Shown here one piece after another: positions 38,381-48,841 of a DNA stretch of 64,000 nt (its first letter is position 1; each line of letters opens with the position of its first letter). The notes under the pieces are model-generated. The model searched no databases, was not told the origin of the DNA, and saw only the letters and a list, made by a program, of their open reading frames with translations. Location of the stretch: assembly GCA_951813015.1 (NCBI GenBank), contig CATOTG010000006.1, positions 620,001 to 684,000 on the forward strand, written 5' to 3'. The position numbers and the translations under genes were made by a program. The stretch comes from an uncultured Thermoanaerobaculia bacterium (lineage in GTDB: Bacteria; Acidobacteriota; Thermoanaerobaculia; Multivoradales; Multivoraceae).

Positions 38381-41121
38381 GGGTAGTAGCCCTTCAGCGT
38401 GCGGATAGACACGCCGGGAACGTCGGCGTCGACCTCGATTTCGCGGAAGCGGCGGTCGCTGCCGGTGTTCGTCGACTGGTAGGTGATCAGGTAGCGGGAG
38501 CGCAGCTCGCCGAGAATGTGGCCGTAGACGCCGGCGAGTTCGCCGACGCTGCTGATGAAGAAGGAGCTGCCTCCGGTCCGTTCGGCGAGCCGGGACAGGG
38601 CCCGCTTCGCCGGCCCCGTCTGGCGGCCCAGCCCGATCGCGTAGATCGCGACTCCGGACCGCTGCGCGTACTCGAGCGCCTGCTCGAAGCTGAAGCGGCT
38701 GCTCTCGTCCTTGCCGTCGGAGAGCAGCAGCAGGGCGCGCTGGCCCTTCATCCCGCTCAGGTGGTAGAGGCCGAAGACGAGCGCGTCGTGGAGCGCGGTG
38801 CCGCGTTCGGCCTTGAGGCCGGCGAGCGACCCGGCGAGCCTGACCGGATCGTTGGTGAAGTCGGCGGCGAGGTACGGATGGTCGTTGAACGTGACCAGGG
38901 CTGCCCGGTCGCGGGGCGTGATCTCCGACTGGAACAGGTCGAGGGCGGCCTCGCGGGCCGTGCCCAGACGGTCGACCATCGAGGCCGAAACGTCGAGCAT
39001 CACCTGGAGATGGACCGGCAGGTCGGTGACCCGCTGGAAGCGGAGGACCTCCTGCGGCGTGCCGTCTTCCAGAATCGTGATCTGGTCGGGCTGCAGGTCT
39101 TCGTACGGGCGGCCCGATCGGTGGAGCGCCGAGGCGTAGAGCTCGACGTACTGGATGTCGACGATCTCCAGGTAGTCCGGCGCATTGACGTAGACGACGG
39201 CGTCGGTCGAGTTGCCGTCGGTCAGGAAGGCTGCGGCGCGCAGGTAGGTGATCTCGTCGCCGGGCGGCAGCTCGACCCGATGGCTGAAGGGCTCCTGGTA
39301 GAGCGTGGCCACGGGTTCGTCGTTGAGGAAGAGCTCCAGACGCTCGACCAGGCTCCCGTCGGGGACCGCGAGATCGACCTCGACCTGGACTTCCCCGGCG
39401 TACTTGACGCCGTCGCGCGGTTGGGCGAAGCGCAGCGCGAAGCGGTTGCGGCCGGAGTTCATCGTGATTTCGTCCGAGGCGACCTCGGCGCCGTCCGCGT
39501 CGTGGGCGGCGGCGCGCAGGACGTGGACACGCGGCACGGACCCCAGGTCGAGTTCGACGGAGAACGGGGCGCTGCGCTTGCGGGCGACCTGATGGCCGTC
39601 GAGCCAGAAGCGCATCTCGGCGATGTCGCCTGTCGCCAGCGTGTCGAAGCGCACCATGCCGGTCTGGAGTTCGCCCGACGGCTCGAGGAGCTTCACGGTG
39701 GGCACGCTGCTGTTGAGCACCGCCTCCGCCTGGTCGATGATCTTCTGCACCGCCGGGTCGAGTTGCCGGGCGGCGGGCGCCTCCAGCGTCGGCACCTCGA
39801 GCGGCTGCTCCAGGCGGGCGAAGCGGTTGCTGTTCAGGTCCTCGATCTTGAGCACGAGCCGGTAGTTGCCAGGTCGCAGCCGCCGCTCGAGGGTGAGCAG
39901 AATGGGGGTGCCGTGGTCCCCCGCGTGGTTCGCGTTGCCCTCGTTGGCCTCGTTGGCCTCGTTGGCCTCGTTGGCCCCGTTGGCCTCGTTGGCCTCGTTG
40001 GCATCGTTGGCCGCGTCATTGCTCACGGCGCCGCCGTCGTCACGCGCGTGATTCGTGCTCGTGTGGCCGCCGTCGCTCGCGTTCCTGTCGTTGATCGCGT
40101 CGCCGTCGTCTCTGCCCAGGGGCAGGTCGAACTTGTAGCGGAAGTTCTCGAACAGCGCGTCTTCGCGCAGCACCTCGCCGGTGAGGAAGAAGTTGTAGCT
40201 CGACTGTCCGCCGACCTTGTCCCGGTGGGCGGAGGAAGGCTCGATCTCGACCACCGCCTCCACCACGGTGCGCGCCTGGTAGCGGGCCGGGTAGCGGACC
40301 TCGAGCGAGGCGTCGAGCGGCTCGGCGTCCTCCGGCACGTCCGTGGTGTACGCCTCGAAGGTGAGCGTCCACTCCGCCGAAGGCGCCTCGGGCGCTTCGA
40401 TCAGGCGCGTCATCAGCATGGCGAACTCCATGCCGTTCGATCGCAGCAGCCAGTTGATCGCGGAGGCCGCGACGTCGCCGTCCTTGCAGCTCTGGATGTC
40501 GCCGGCCGCCCCCTGCGCGTTGACGCCGACGTCCAGTAGACGGTCCAGGCCGTCAGCGGGATGCCAGAGTTCGTAGCGGGGCTGGTTGGCGCGACGGTAA
40601 AACAGCAGGAAGAACTCGTGGCCGACCGTGTCGCTGCGCTGGTAGAACCAGATCTCGATCGGCCAGGTGACCATCGTGCACTGAAACTTGAGCCGCCCGC
40701 CGGGCTCGCCGTTGAGCAGGTACATGCGCGTCCGGTCCGAACGCGGTCCGTCGAACTCCTGCCGGACGTAGAGCAGCCGCTCCTCCCAGCGGGCGCGGAA
40801 CTCGTTGCGCGGCGTGTCGGGGTAGGAATCGCGAAGCCGCCAGAACCGCTCGATCCAGGCCCGCCGCTGGTAGTCCTGCGTGACCTCCAGGAATGCCTCG
40901 CGTTCCCGGTCGCTGATCAGGAAGTGGACGTCGTCGAGGAAAGTCTTGAACTCGAGCGGCAGAGCCGCCTCGACGGCCTCGAGCGCGGCCCGCCGCTCGC
41001 GCCGCTCCTTGCGGGTCTCCTTGCGCTCTTCCTGCGCGGGCGCCGGCGTGGCCGACGTGGTGAAGACGAGGAAGAGGCCCGCCGCCAGGGCCAGGTTCGA
41101 GGCTCTGCGTGCGGCTTTCAT
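38377..41121 (-). CDS. GWxTD and von Willebrand A domain protein 2
   Basis: 914 residues from ATG 41121. Signal peptide in ASNLALAAGLFLVFTTSATP. GWxTD-type domain with LISDREREAFLEVTQDYQRR and RFWRLRDSYPDTPRNEFRAR. A low-complexity NEANEANGANEANEA stretch is coded by 9-bp units near 39940-40010. The VWA domain has DVSASM, TALHDAL and LLSDGKDES. First gene of the operon leading to maf. The duplicated pair is probably an envelope function; no partner is visible. Confidence 0.85.
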   Translation of the reverse strand: MKAARRASNLALAAGLFLVFTTSATPAPAQEERKETRKERRERRAALEAVEAALPLEFKTFLDDVHFLISDREREAFLEVTQDYQRRAWIERFWRLRDSYPDTPRNEFRARWEERLLYVRQEFDGPRSDRTRMYLLNGEPGGRLKFQCTMVTWPIEIWFYQRSDTVGHEFFLLFYRRANQPRYELWHPADGLDRLLDVGVNAQGAAGDIQSCKDGDVAASAINWLLRSNGMEFAMLMTRLIEAPEAPSAEWTLTFEAYTTDVPEDAEPLDASLEVRYPARYQARTVVEAVVEIEPSSAHRDKVGGQSSYNFFLTGEVLREDALFENFRYKFDLPLGRDDGDAINDRNASDGGHTSTNHARDDGGAVSNDAANDANEANEANGANEANEANEANEGNANHAGDHGTPILLTLERRLRPGNYRLVLKIEDLNSNRFARLEQPLEVPTLEAPAARQLDPAVQKIIDQAEAVLNSSVPTVKLLEPSGELQTGMVRFDTLATGDIAEMRFWLDGHQVARKRSAPFSVELDLGSVPRVHVLRAAAHDADGAEVASDEITMNSGRNRFALRFAQPRDGVKYAGEVQVEVDLAVPDGSLVERLELFLNDEPVATLYQEPFSHRVELPPGDEITYLRAAAFLTDGNSTDAVVYVNAPDYLEIVDIQYVELYASALHRSGRPYEDLQPDQITILEDGTPQEVLRFQRVTDLPVHLQVMLDVSASMVDRLGTAREAALDLFQSEITPRDRAALVTFNDHPYLAADFTNDPVRLAGSLAGLKAERGTALHDALVFGLYHLSGMKGQRALLLLSDGKDESSRFSFEQALEYAQRSGVAIYAIGLGRQTGPAKRALSRLAERTGGSSFFISSVGELAGVYGHILGELRSRYLITYQSTNTGSDRRFREIEVDADVPGVSIRTLKGYYP

Positions 41122-41157
41122 CGGTCCTCAAGCGTACCGCCTGGCCGGTCAACACGG

Positions 41158-41215
41158 GGTGCGCCGGCCCTCTGGCCGGCTGCCGCCGAAGGCGGCCAGG
41201 AACGTGCCGCCTCCT
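41158..41215 (+). repeat. partial copy of the dispersed intergenic element
   Basis: GGTGCGCCGGCCCTCTGGCC and the following hairpin GCCGCCGAAGGCGGC resemble one end of the elements at 10146 and 61820. Related stubs are at about 6063-6120, 35572-35622 and 57932-57958. Confidence 0.45.
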
Positions 41216-41276
41216 GGGCCGGCTCCTTTTCCTCCGGTCCGCACGTCCCCTTCAGAAAGTACAATCCACGACGAGC

Positions 41277-42447
41277 ATGCCGGCGCCCGTCTACCTCGAC
41301 CACAACGCGACGACGCCGCTTGATCCGCGGGTCGGCGACGCGATGGCGCCCTGGCTCGGCACGCGGCACGGCAATCCCTCGTCGGTCCATGCCTTTGGCC
41401 GGGAGGCGCGGGCCGCGGTCGAACTCGCGCGGGAGCAGGTGGCGGAGCTCGTCGGCGGACAGCCGCCGGAGGTGGTCTTCACCGCCTCGGGTAGCGAGGC
41501 GAACAACGCGGTGCTGTTCTCGGCGTTCGCCGACAGGGATGGCGGCCACCTGGTGATCTCGGAACTCGAGCATCCTTCGATTCACGCGGCTGCCGACCGG
41601 TTGGAGGGCCTGGGCGTCGAGGTGACGCGGCTGCGTCCTGGAGCAGACGGGGTCGTCGACGCCGGGGCGGTCGCGGCGGCGCTGCGGCCGGACACGCGGC
41701 TCGCCTGCCTCATGCTGGCGAACAACGAGCTGGGCACGGTGCAGCCGGTCGCCGAGGCGTCGGCGGCGTGCCGGGCGCACGGCGTGCCCCTCCTTTGCGA
41801 CGCGGTGCAGGCGGCGGGAAAGCTCGCCGTCGACGCGGGCGCCCTTGGCGCGGACTACCTCGTCGTGGCGGCGCACAAGTTCAACGGGCCGGTGGGGGCG
41901 GCGGCTCTCCGGATCCGGGAGGGCGCGGCCTTCGAGCCGCTCATCCTCGGCGGCGGCCAGGAGCGGCGGCGACGGGCCGGCACGGAGAACGTCGCGGCTC
42001 TCGTCGGTTTCGGGGGTGTGCGCGGCACTGGCGTCAGCTGAACTTGACGATCGCATCGAGCGGTTCCGTCGACTGCGTGACGGGCTCGAGGCTGGCCTCG
42101 GCGACATCCCGGAGGCCCGGCTGCACTGCGGCTCGTCGCCGCGATTGCCGCATACGACCCACGTCGCGTTTTGTGGCCTGATCGGCGAGGAGCTTGTCGT
42201 CCGGCTCGACCTCGCCGGCTTCGCGGTCTCGACCGGGGCGGCGTGCGCCTCGGGCGTCGTCGAGCCGAGCCGGACGCTGCTGGCGATGGGCGTGGATCCG
42301 ACGGAGGCCCTGGCGTCGATTCGCATCAGCCTGGGGACGACGAACGACGAGGCGGAGATTGCGCGCTTCCTGCCGGTGCTGGCACGCGAGGTAGAGGCGT
42401 TGCGGGAGCTGTCCGCCGCGCCGGCCGTCCGGGCGGTGGCGGGATGA
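41277..42447 (+). CDS. cysteine desulfurase, frameshifted
   Basis: NifS/IscS-type, PLP-dependent sulfur donor. The ATG 41277 frame gives YLDHNATTPLDPRV, the PLP lysine in AAHKFNGPVGAAAL and RAGTENVAALVGFG, then ends at 42041. The rest of the family (GVCAALASAELDDRIERF, active Cys in STGAACASG) continues in another frame to 42447. Removing one G from the GGGGG near 42010-42014 restores one frame of about 390 residues. It could be a true lesion or a sequencing error. The stop overlaps mnmA by ATGA, supporting a sulfur-relay pair. Confidence 0.85.
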
Positions 42448-43622
42448 GCGCCGTGGCCCAGGCCGCGGTGTCGCCGGCCGCCGCCGCGCCGGCCGCCGCC
42501 GCCGAGCCGGCGCCGCTGACCGCCGTGGCGATGAGCGGCGGTCTCGACTCATCCGTCGCGGCACTGCTGCTGGAGCGCGGGGGGATGCCGGTGGTGGGCC
42601 TGTCCATGCTGCTCTGGGACCGCTCGCAGCAGGTCCGCCACGGGCGCTGCTGCGGTTCGCTCGACCTGGGCGACGCGCGGCGGGTGGCCGAGCAGATCGG
42701 TCTGCCCCACTACACGCTGCGCATGGACGGGGAGTTCCGCCGGCACGTCGTCGATCCCTTCGTCGACAGCTATGTGGGCGGCCGCACGCCGAGCCCGTGC
42801 ATCTCGTGCAACACGGAGATCAAGTTCGAGGCCTTCCGGGAACGGGCGCGACGGCTGGGCGCGGACCGGATCGCGACCGGCCACTACGCGCGGATCCGCC
42901 GCGGCGGGGACGGCAGCTACGAACTCCACACCGCGGCCGACCGCTCGAAGGACCAGAGCTACTTCCTGTTCGAACTGAACCAGGAGCAACTGGCCCGCGC
43001 GGTGTTCCCGCTGGGGGAACTGACGAAGACACAAGTGCGCGAGATCGCTCGCGAGGCCGGCCTGGCGGTCGCGGAGAAGGGCGAGAGCATGGAGATCTGC
43101 TTCGTCGACCGTGGCGTGCAGGAGTTCGTGGAAGGCGAGCGGCCCGACCTCGCGACGCGTCCGGCCCGGGTGACCGCGAGCGACGGCGAGGAACTCGGCG
43201 AAGGCGCGCCGTACTACCGCTACACGGTCGGACAGCGACGCGGCCTGGGTGTTGCCGCCGGCCGCCGGCTCTACGTGCTCGAGGTGCAGCCGCAGGAGAA
43301 CCGGGTCGTGGTTGGCGACCGCGACGAGCTGCTTTCGCCGGGCCTGATCGGCCGCGGCCTGCACTGGATCGCGGGGGCGCCGCCGCACCCGGCGGCCGAG
43401 GCCGCCGGCGCAGAGACGGTCGAAGTCGAGGTGCGGATCCGCTCACGACATCCGGGCGCATCAGCGAGGGTCGAGAGCGTGCCCGGCGCGGACGGCGGCG
43501 CCGGTGTCTGCCGGGTCGACTTCAGCGAACCCCAGGTCGGCGTGGCGCCCGGCCAGGCGGCGGTGTTCTACCGCGGCACGCAGGTCCTTGGCGGTTGCTG
43601 GATCGAGAGGGCGCTGAGCTGA
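42444..43622 (+). CDS. mnmA: tRNA-specific 2-thiouridylase
   Basis: 392 residues from ATG 42444. MnmA puts sulfur on U34 of Lys, Glu and Gln tRNAs using persulfide from a cysteine desulfurase. PP-loop AMSGGLDSSVAALLL, the first catalytic Cys region in GRTPSPCISCNTEIKFEAF, the second Cys in SMEICFVD, and GHYARI, KDQSYFLF and YTVGQRRGLG are all present. A short Ala/Pro-rich N-terminal extension precedes the PP-loop. ATGA overlap with the desulfurase gene. Convergent with rsmI. Confidence 0.93.
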   Translation: MSAVAQAAVSPAAAAPAAAAEPAPLTAVAMSGGLDSSVAALLLERGGMPVVGLSMLLWDRSQQVRHGRCCGSLDLGDARRVAEQIGLPHYTLRMDGEFRRHVVDPFVDSYVGGRTPSPCISCNTEIKFEAFRERARRLGADRIATGHYARIRRGGDGSYELHTAADRSKDQSYFLFELNQEQLARAVFPLGELTKTQVREIAREAGLAVAEKGESMEICFVDRGVQEFVEGERPDLATRPARVTASDGEELGEGAPYYRYTVGQRRGLGVAAGRRLYVLEVQPQENRVVVGDRDELLSPGLIGRGLHWIAGAPPHPAAEAAGAETVEVEVRIRSRHPGASARVESVPGADGGAGVCRVDFSEPQVGVAPGQAAVFYRGTQVLGGCWIERALS

Positions 43623-43659
43623 ATGCGGCTCTCCTTGGGGCGTCCACGCTGCGTCTACT

Positions 43660-44373
43660 CTACCCACGCCGGCCGCACCCGGCGACCACGACCGTCACCT
43701 CGCCGCGCAGCTTCGGGCGTTCCGCGACTTCGGTCGCGAGTTCGCCGAGCGGACGGCGCAGCACCTCCTCGTGGAGCTTGGTCAGCTCGCGAGCCAGGGC
43801 CGCGTCGCGGTCGGGGCCGAAGGCGGCGGCGGCGTCCGCCAGCGAGGCGGCGGCGCGCTGCGGGGATTCGAAGAACACGAGGGTGTGCGGCAGTTCGGCG
43901 TGCGAGTCGAGGAAACGTCGTCGGCGGCCCTGCCTGGGCGGCGGGAAGCCGAGGAACGTGAACGGGTAGGGAGGCAGGCCGGAGACGACGAGCGCGGCCA
44001 GGATCGCGGAGGGTCCGGGCAGGGCCTCGACGGCGAAACCCCTGGCCACCGCGGCCCGCACGAGGCGGAAGCCGGGATCGGAGACGAGGGGAGTGCCGGC
44101 GTCGGAGACCAGCGTGACGTCGCCGCCGTCTTCGAGCAGGCGCAGCACGCGGCCGATCTGCCGGTCCTCGTTGTGGTCGTGGAGAGGCAGCATCGCGGGC
44201 CGGCCGTCGGCGCCGCCGGCGCCGAGACTTTGAAACAGCCGGCCGGTGCGGCGGGTGTCCTCGCAGGCGACGAGATCGGCGGTCAGCAGCGCGTCGCGGG
44301 CGCGGGGCGAGAGATCGGCGAGGTTGCCGATTGGCGTGGCCACGATGCGGAGGCGGCCGGGAATCCTGGCCAT
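43660..44373 (-). CDS. rsmI: 16S rRNA (cytidine-1402-2'-O)-methyltransferase
   Basis: 237 residues, a little shorter than usual at the C-terminus. SAM-dependent tetrapyrrole-methylase fold. Landmarks: RIVATPIGNLADLSPRA, ACEDTRRTGRLF, HDHNEDRQ, TLVSDAGTPLVSDPGFRLV, EALPGPSAILAAL and FFESPQRA. It fine-tunes the ribosomal P site. Its start is 4 nt from the stop of the lytic transglycosylase gene upstream, likely one operon. Confidence 0.92.
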   Translation of the reverse strand: MARIPGRLRIVATPIGNLADLSPRARDALLTADLVACEDTRRTGRLFQSLGAGGADGRPAMLPLHDHNEDRQIGRVLRLLEDGGDVTLVSDAGTPLVSDPGFRLVRAAVARGFAVEALPGPSAILAALVVSGLPPYPFTFLGFPPPRQGRRRRFLDSHAELPHTLVFFESPQRAAASLADAAAAFGPDRDAALARELTKLHEEVLRRPLGELATEVAERPKLRGEVTVVVAGCGRRG

Positions 44374-44377
44374 CGCT

Positions 44378-46624
44378 CTACGCTACGGGGTCGTAGAGGT
44401 CGCGGTACTGGGCGAGGTTGTGGAGGACGTGCTCCACGTAGTTCCTGGTTTCGCTGAAGCCGACCTTGGTGAAGTACTCGTCGGCGCCGCTGGTGTAGCA
44501 GTGGCGGCGCCACAGGCCGGCCTGCGCTTCGCCGGCGTTGTAGGCGGCGACCATGATGTGCTGTTCGTTGGCGAACAGGGCGCGCAGCTCCGCCAGGTAC
44601 GCGGCGCCGAGTTCGATCGCGAGTGCGGGGTCTTCCAGATCGCGGGGCGTGCGCAGCGGTCTGCCGGAGCTGGCGGCCAGCCGCGCCGCGGTCGGGTAGA
44701 CGAACTGCATCAGGCCGCGCGCCGACGCCGCCGACACCGCCTGGTGGTCGAACCGGCTTTCCTGGCGCATGATCGCCGCCATCAGGAAAGGGTCGAGGCC
44801 GCGCTCGGCGGCGGCGGCGTCGATCAACTCGCCGTAGGCTCGCGGGTAGAGCGCCTGGCGGAGCGTGAGCGGGTGGAGCGGCGCCGGAACCCGGCTCGGC
44901 GCGCGCTGGCCGAGGATCTCGGCGATCAGGAGGGCGCGTCGCGGCCGGCTGCGGGCGAGGCCCTCGGCCGCGGTCAGGGCGAGGCGGGGGTTCGCCACCG
45001 GGAAGTGCCGGTTCACGACCTCGACCGCGTCTCCCCACAGGCCGAGCGCCAGCATCAGCTCCTGTGGACTGGAGGTGGACCGGGTCCACAGCGGCCAACT
45101 GTCGGGGGGCACGCCGCGCAAGGTCAGGAAGGAACGAACGCCGGCGTCGGCGACGAGGCGTCCCTGAAGGAGCTGCCGCGCGGCTTCGGCTTCGTCGCCG
45201 CGCCGGCCGTAGAGCAGCCAGGCGCGGTAGAGCATCGTCGGGTCCTGCGAACGAGCCAGTTCGCCCGCGAGCCGCCGGGTGTGAACCGCTAGCGGCTCGG
45301 CGGCAAGACGCTTCCCGGCCTCCTGCGCCAGGGGGTGGTAGAGGTCGGCCGCGAGCACGTCGAGGTAGTTCTCGATCGCGCGGTCGAGGCCGCCGCGGGC
45401 CTCTACAAGCCGGCCTCGCCAGTAGCGGACCTCGAGGGCGACGCTGCGACTCGCGCGCTCCGCGTCGGCCAGCCAGTCTCCAGCGCGGTCCAGGCGTCCC
45501 TGGACGATGTCGGAAGCAGCGAGGAAGAGGCTGCCGCGAGCCACGACGGCACGGTCGCCCTGGAACTGGAGCAGCACGGAGTAGAGCTCGAGCGCCCTGT
45601 CCTCGAGCCCGCGCCGCCAGTCGAGGCGCATCGCGCCGAGCAGCGCCGCGGCGGCGAAGTTGCCCTGGGGATGGGCCAGGTAGGTCCGCCGGAACGTGTC
45701 GGAGGCGGCCTCCCAGTCGCCGGACAGTTCTTCCGATCTCGCCTTGTGGTAGAGCGCCTGCGCCGAGTGGCGGGCCGAGCCGACGTTCGTGGCCAGCACT
45801 TCGTAGTGCCGGGCGGCGTCGTCCAGGCGGCCCTGCCAGAAGTGGCTGCGTGCCAACCGGTAGTGGATCTCGAAGCCGGAGTTCGTCCGCACGTCGACGT
45901 CGATGACGATCTGGCCCAGCAGTTGATTGGAGCGGTCGAACGCGCGATGTTCGTGAAAGGTCGTGCCGAGGAGCAGCAGTTCCTGCGGGTTCGGGGGCTC
46001 CGGACGGAGCGCGTGCAGCCGTTCGGCGGCTTCGAAGGCCACGATGTCGTTCGAGCGCTCCTCGAGCAGGTCGAGCAGGTCGAGGGCGCCCTCGTCCAGC
46101 TCGCCGGCCGCGAGCCGGCACTTGGCGCGGCTCAGACTCAGCAGCCGGCGTTCGGAAGCGGGCATGCGGGACACGGCGACTCCGCCGAGCAGCCGGCAGT
46201 CCCCGCCCCGGTCGAGACTCGACGCGAGGAGCTCGGCCGCGGGCCGGATCAGAACCCGCGGCGGCCGGTTGCCGAGCAGCGTCGCCGAGACGCCGGCTGC
46301 GATCTCCGGTGCGCCGAGCCGGGTCTGGGCGAGCGCCAGCCGGTAGCGAGCCCAGGGTTCGAGCGCCGGCGTTTCGGTCAGGCAGGTCGCGTACGCCTCG
46401 GAGGCGTCCTCGAGCCGACCGAGCTCCTCGAACAGCCGTCCCTCCAGGTAGCAGAGGCCGTACCCGGCCGCGAGGTCGGGCTGCTCGCTGCGGATCCGCT
46501 GCGTTTCGTCGAGGGTGGCCTGGTGCTGCCCGGCGGCCTGGAGCTCGACCAGGCGGATGCGGGGATCGTCGTCGACCGCCAGCGCCAGCAGCGGCAGGGT
46601 CAAGACGATCATCGTCGCGGCCAT
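44378..46624 (-). CDS. soluble lytic murein transglycosylase, Slt type
   Basis: 748 residues with an N-terminal signal segment ([14 protein letters not shown]). The first 580 residues are helical and TPR-like, as in the Slt70 superhelix. The catalytic SLT domain near the C-terminus has [20 protein letters not shown] (catalytic Glu in QES), [12 protein letters not shown], and AYNAGEAQ. It cleaves peptidoglycan between MurNAc and GlcNAc in the periplasm. It lies upstream of rsmI and may be cotranscribed with it. Confidence 0.88.
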   Translation of the reverse strand: MAATMIVLTLPLLALAVDDDPRIRLVELQAAGQHQATLDETQRIRSEQPDLAAGYGLCYLEGRLFEELGRLEDASEAYATCLTETPALEPWARYRLALAQTRLGAPEIAAGVSATLLGNRPPRVLIRPAAELLASSLDRGGDCRLLGGVAVSRMPASERRLLSLSRAKCRLAAGELDEGALDLLDLLEERSNDIVAFEAAERLHALRPEPPNPQELLLLGTTFHEHRAFDRSNQLLGQIVIDVDVRTNSGFEIHYRLARSHFWQGRLDDAARHYEVLATNVGSARHSAQALYHKARSEELSGDWEAASDTFRRTYLAHPQGNFAAAALLGAMRLDWRRGLEDRALELYSVLLQFQGDRAVVARGSLFLAASDIVQGRLDRAGDWLADAERASRSVALEVRYWRGRLVEARGGLDRAIENYLDVLAADLYHPLAQEAGKRLAAEPLAVHTRRLAGELARSQDPTMLYRAWLLYGRRGDEAEAARQLLQGRLVADAGVRSFLTLRGVPPDSWPLWTRSTSSPQELMLALGLWGDAVEVVNRHFPVANPRLALTAAEGLARSRPRRALLIAEILGQRAPSRVPAPLHPLTLRQALYPRAYGELIDAAAAERGLDPFLMAAIMRQESRFDHQAVSAASARGLMQFVYPTAARLAASSGRPLRTPRDLEDPALAIELGAAYLAELRALFANEQHIMVAAYNAGEAQAGLWRRHCYTSGADEYFTKVGFSETRNYVEHVLHNLAQYRDLYDPVA

Positions 46625-46721
46625 ACGAAACGATAACCCGCGAGGCGGAATCCGGCATTCCGGCGGCAGCCGCAGCAGGGTCGCCGCTTCGCGGCGCGTT
46701 TGTCTGGCCGCCTTCGGGGCA

Positions 46722-46814
46722 GCCGGCCAGAACCCGGATGGCGCGGACCCGCGCCACCCGCGAACCAGTCCGTGCGCCCTTCACGGGCGGTCGGATGGCG
46801 GGCCGGTGCACCCG
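46722..46814 (+). repeat. dispersed two-hairpin intergenic element, copy 2
   Basis: Contains GGCGCGGACCCGCGCC (7-bp arms, AC loop) followed by CGAACCAGTCCGTGCGCCC and a complementary GGGCG arm. The same order occurs at 61820 and, inverted, at 10146. It lies in the 254-bp gap before prfA. Confidence 0.7.
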
Positions 46815-46878
46815 TTGGCGGCTGCCGCCATTGCCCGCCGTGGCAGGATACGGAACGGACTGGAGGATCTCAGGGGCC

Positions 46879-47913
46879 ATGCTCGACAAGCTGGAACAGA
46901 TTGAGCACACCTACGACGAGCTGACGGCCAGGCTCGCCGATCCGGACGTGCTTGCCAGCCCGGCGCAGTTTCGCGACGCGAGCCGGGCGCTGGCGGAGCT
47001 GAACCCGGTTGTCGAGCTCTTCCACCGGTACAAGAGGACCCGCGAGGAACTCGATCAGACGAGGGAGCTCTTGGGCGAGCTCGACCGCGACGACGACCTG
47101 TTCGAAGTGGCGACCGAGGAGAAGGGGGTGCTGCAGGCGGCGCTCGACGCGCTCGAGGAGAAGGTGAAGCAGGAGCTGGCGCCCAAGGATCCCAACGAGA
47201 AGCGCAACGCCGTCCTCGAAATCCGCGCCGGGACCGGCGGCGACGAGGCGACCCTGTTCGCCGCGGAGCTCTTCCGCATGTACAGCCGCTTCGCGGAGGC
47301 TCACGGCTGGAAGGTCAACATTCTCGACCGCCGGGGCGCCTTCGCCACCCTGCGCTACGAGGCGGGCGTTCACCGCGTCCAGCGGGTGCCGGAGACAGAG
47401 GCTTCCGGGCGCATCCACACGTCGGCGGTCACCGTCGCCGTGCTGCCCGAGGCGGAGGACATCGAGATCGAGATTGCCCCCTCGGAACTGCGGGTGGATA
47501 CCTACTGCGCGTCAGGCCCCGGCGGCCAGGGCGTCAACACGACGTACTCGGCGGTGCGCCTGACGCACCAGCCCACCGGCGTCGTCGTCACCTGCCAGGA
47601 CGAACGGAGCCAGATCAAGAACAAGGCGAAGGCGATGCGGGTGCTCAAGAGCCGCCTGCTCGAGATCGAGGAGGCGAAGGCGAGCGCCGAGATGGGCGAG
47701 AAGCGCCGGCGGATGGTCGGCAGCGGCGACCGCTCGGAGAAGATCCGGACCTACAACTTCCCCCAGAACCGGGTGACCGACCACCGCGCGGGGCTCTCGG
47801 TCCACAAGCTGCCTTCCATCCTCGAAGGCGACCTCGATTTGCTGATCGTCCCGCTGCACCGGCACTTCGAAGCGGAGCGGCTGCAGCAGTCCGGCGACAG
47901 CGGAGCGATCTGA
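46879..47913 (+). CDS. prfA: peptide chain release factor 1
   Basis: 344 residues from ATG 46879, the normal RF1 length. Recognises UAA and UAG and releases the finished protein. [40 protein letters not shown], the catalytic GGQ in [20 protein letters not shown] and [14 protein letters not shown] are present. Followed after 15 bp by prmC, which methylates the GGQ glutamine. Confidence 0.95.
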   Translation: MLDKLEQIEHTYDELTARLADPDVLASPAQFRDASRALAELNPVVELFHRYKRTREELDQTRELLGELDRDDDLFEVATEEKGVLQAALDALEEKVKQELAPKDPNEKRNAVLEIRAGTGGDEATLFAAELFRMYSRFAEAHGWKVNILDRRGAFATLRYEAGVHRVQRVPETEASGRIHTSAVTVAVLPEAEDIEIEIAPSELRVDTYCASGPGGQGVNTTYSAVRLTHQPTGVVVTCQDERSQIKNKAKAMRVLKSRLLEIEEAKASAEMGEKRRRMVGSGDRSEKIRTYNFPQNRVTDHRAGLSVHKLPSILEGDLDLLIVPLHRHFEAERLQQSGDSGAI

Positions 47914-47928
47914 GGAGGTTCTCGTCCG

Positions 47929-48798
47929 GTGCCGGACGGCCAGAAGCCCTCAGCCGGGGCCGCCCGAATCGTCGACCTGCTCGACCTGGGCGCCGGTCAC
48001 CTGAGCGGCGCCGTCGACATGCCGCGCCGCGAGGCTGCGCGGCTGCTGGGCGAGGTGCTGGGACTCGAAGAGGCGCAGGTGTACGCCCGTTCGGACGAGG
48101 ACGTCCCGGCGCCCGCCGAGGTGAGCTATGGGCAGTTGATCCGGCGGCGGGCGGACCGCGTACCGATGGCCTACCTGGTGGGGCGGCGCGAGTTCTACGG
48201 CCGTCGCTTCGAAGTCGATCCGCGGGCGCTGGTTCCGCGGCCGGAGACGGAACACCTGGTGGAGGCGACGCTTGAGTGCGTCGGCGTCGGCGCCGGCGCC
48301 CGGGTGCTCGACCTGGGGACGGGGTCCGGCTGCATCGCGATCACGGTGGCGCTGGAGCGCCCGGACGCCTCGGTCGTCGCGACGGACCTTTCGCTCGGCG
48401 CGCTGGCAGTGGCGGCGTCGAACTGCCGCCGCCACGATGTGGACGGCAGGGTGCGCCTCGTCCGCGCGGACCTCCTGTCGGCCCTTCGGTTGCAGGCGTT
48501 CGACGTGGTCGTCTCGAACCCGCCCTACATCGACATCGGCGAGTGGCACTCGCTGATGCCGGAGGTGCGCGACCACGAGCCGCCGGAGGCGCTGTTCGCC
48601 GGCGACGGCCTGGACTTCTACCGCCGGCTGTTCGGCGCCGGCGAGTTGTTCGCGGCGGGTCAGCGGTTGCTGGTCGAGATCGGCAAGGGGCAGCTCGACG
48701 GGGTGCGCGAGCTGGCGGAGCGCGGCGGGTTCGAGGTGGAAGCCGTGGTTCTCGACCTGGCCGCGATCGCGCGGGTTGTCCGTCTACGGCGGAGGTAG
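47929..48798 (+). CDS. prmC: release factor glutamine methyltransferase
   Basis: 289 residues from GTG 47929, with GAGGAGG upstream. PrmC methylates the GGQ Gln of RF1 and RF2. The N-terminal helical part is followed by the SAM site LDLGTGSGCIAITVAL near residue 125 and the substrate motif NPPYID near 198. VPRPETEHLVEA is another family hallmark. Placed directly after prfA, the classic order. Confidence 0.94.
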   Translation: MPDGQKPSAGAARIVDLLDLGAGHLSGAVDMPRREAARLLGEVLGLEEAQVYARSDEDVPAPAEVSYGQLIRRRADRVPMAYLVGRREFYGRRFEVDPRALVPRPETEHLVEATLECVGVGAGARVLDLGTGSGCIAITVALERPDASVVATDLSLGALAVAASNCRRHDVDGRVRLVRADLLSALRLQAFDVVVSNPPYIDIGEWHSLMPEVRDHEPPEALFAGDGLDFYRRLFGAGELFAAGQRLLVEIGKGQLDGVRELAERGGFEVEAVVLDLAAIARVVRLRRR

Positions 48799-48841
48799 AG
48801 TGTACGGATCCGCGGGGCGGGTCTGCCGGAGAGGAGAAAGG

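Noticed and set aside
46309..46878. in-frame upstream extension of prfA
   Set aside because: It runs through the transglycosylase 5' end and the dispersed repeat. RF1 starts at the ATG at 46879.
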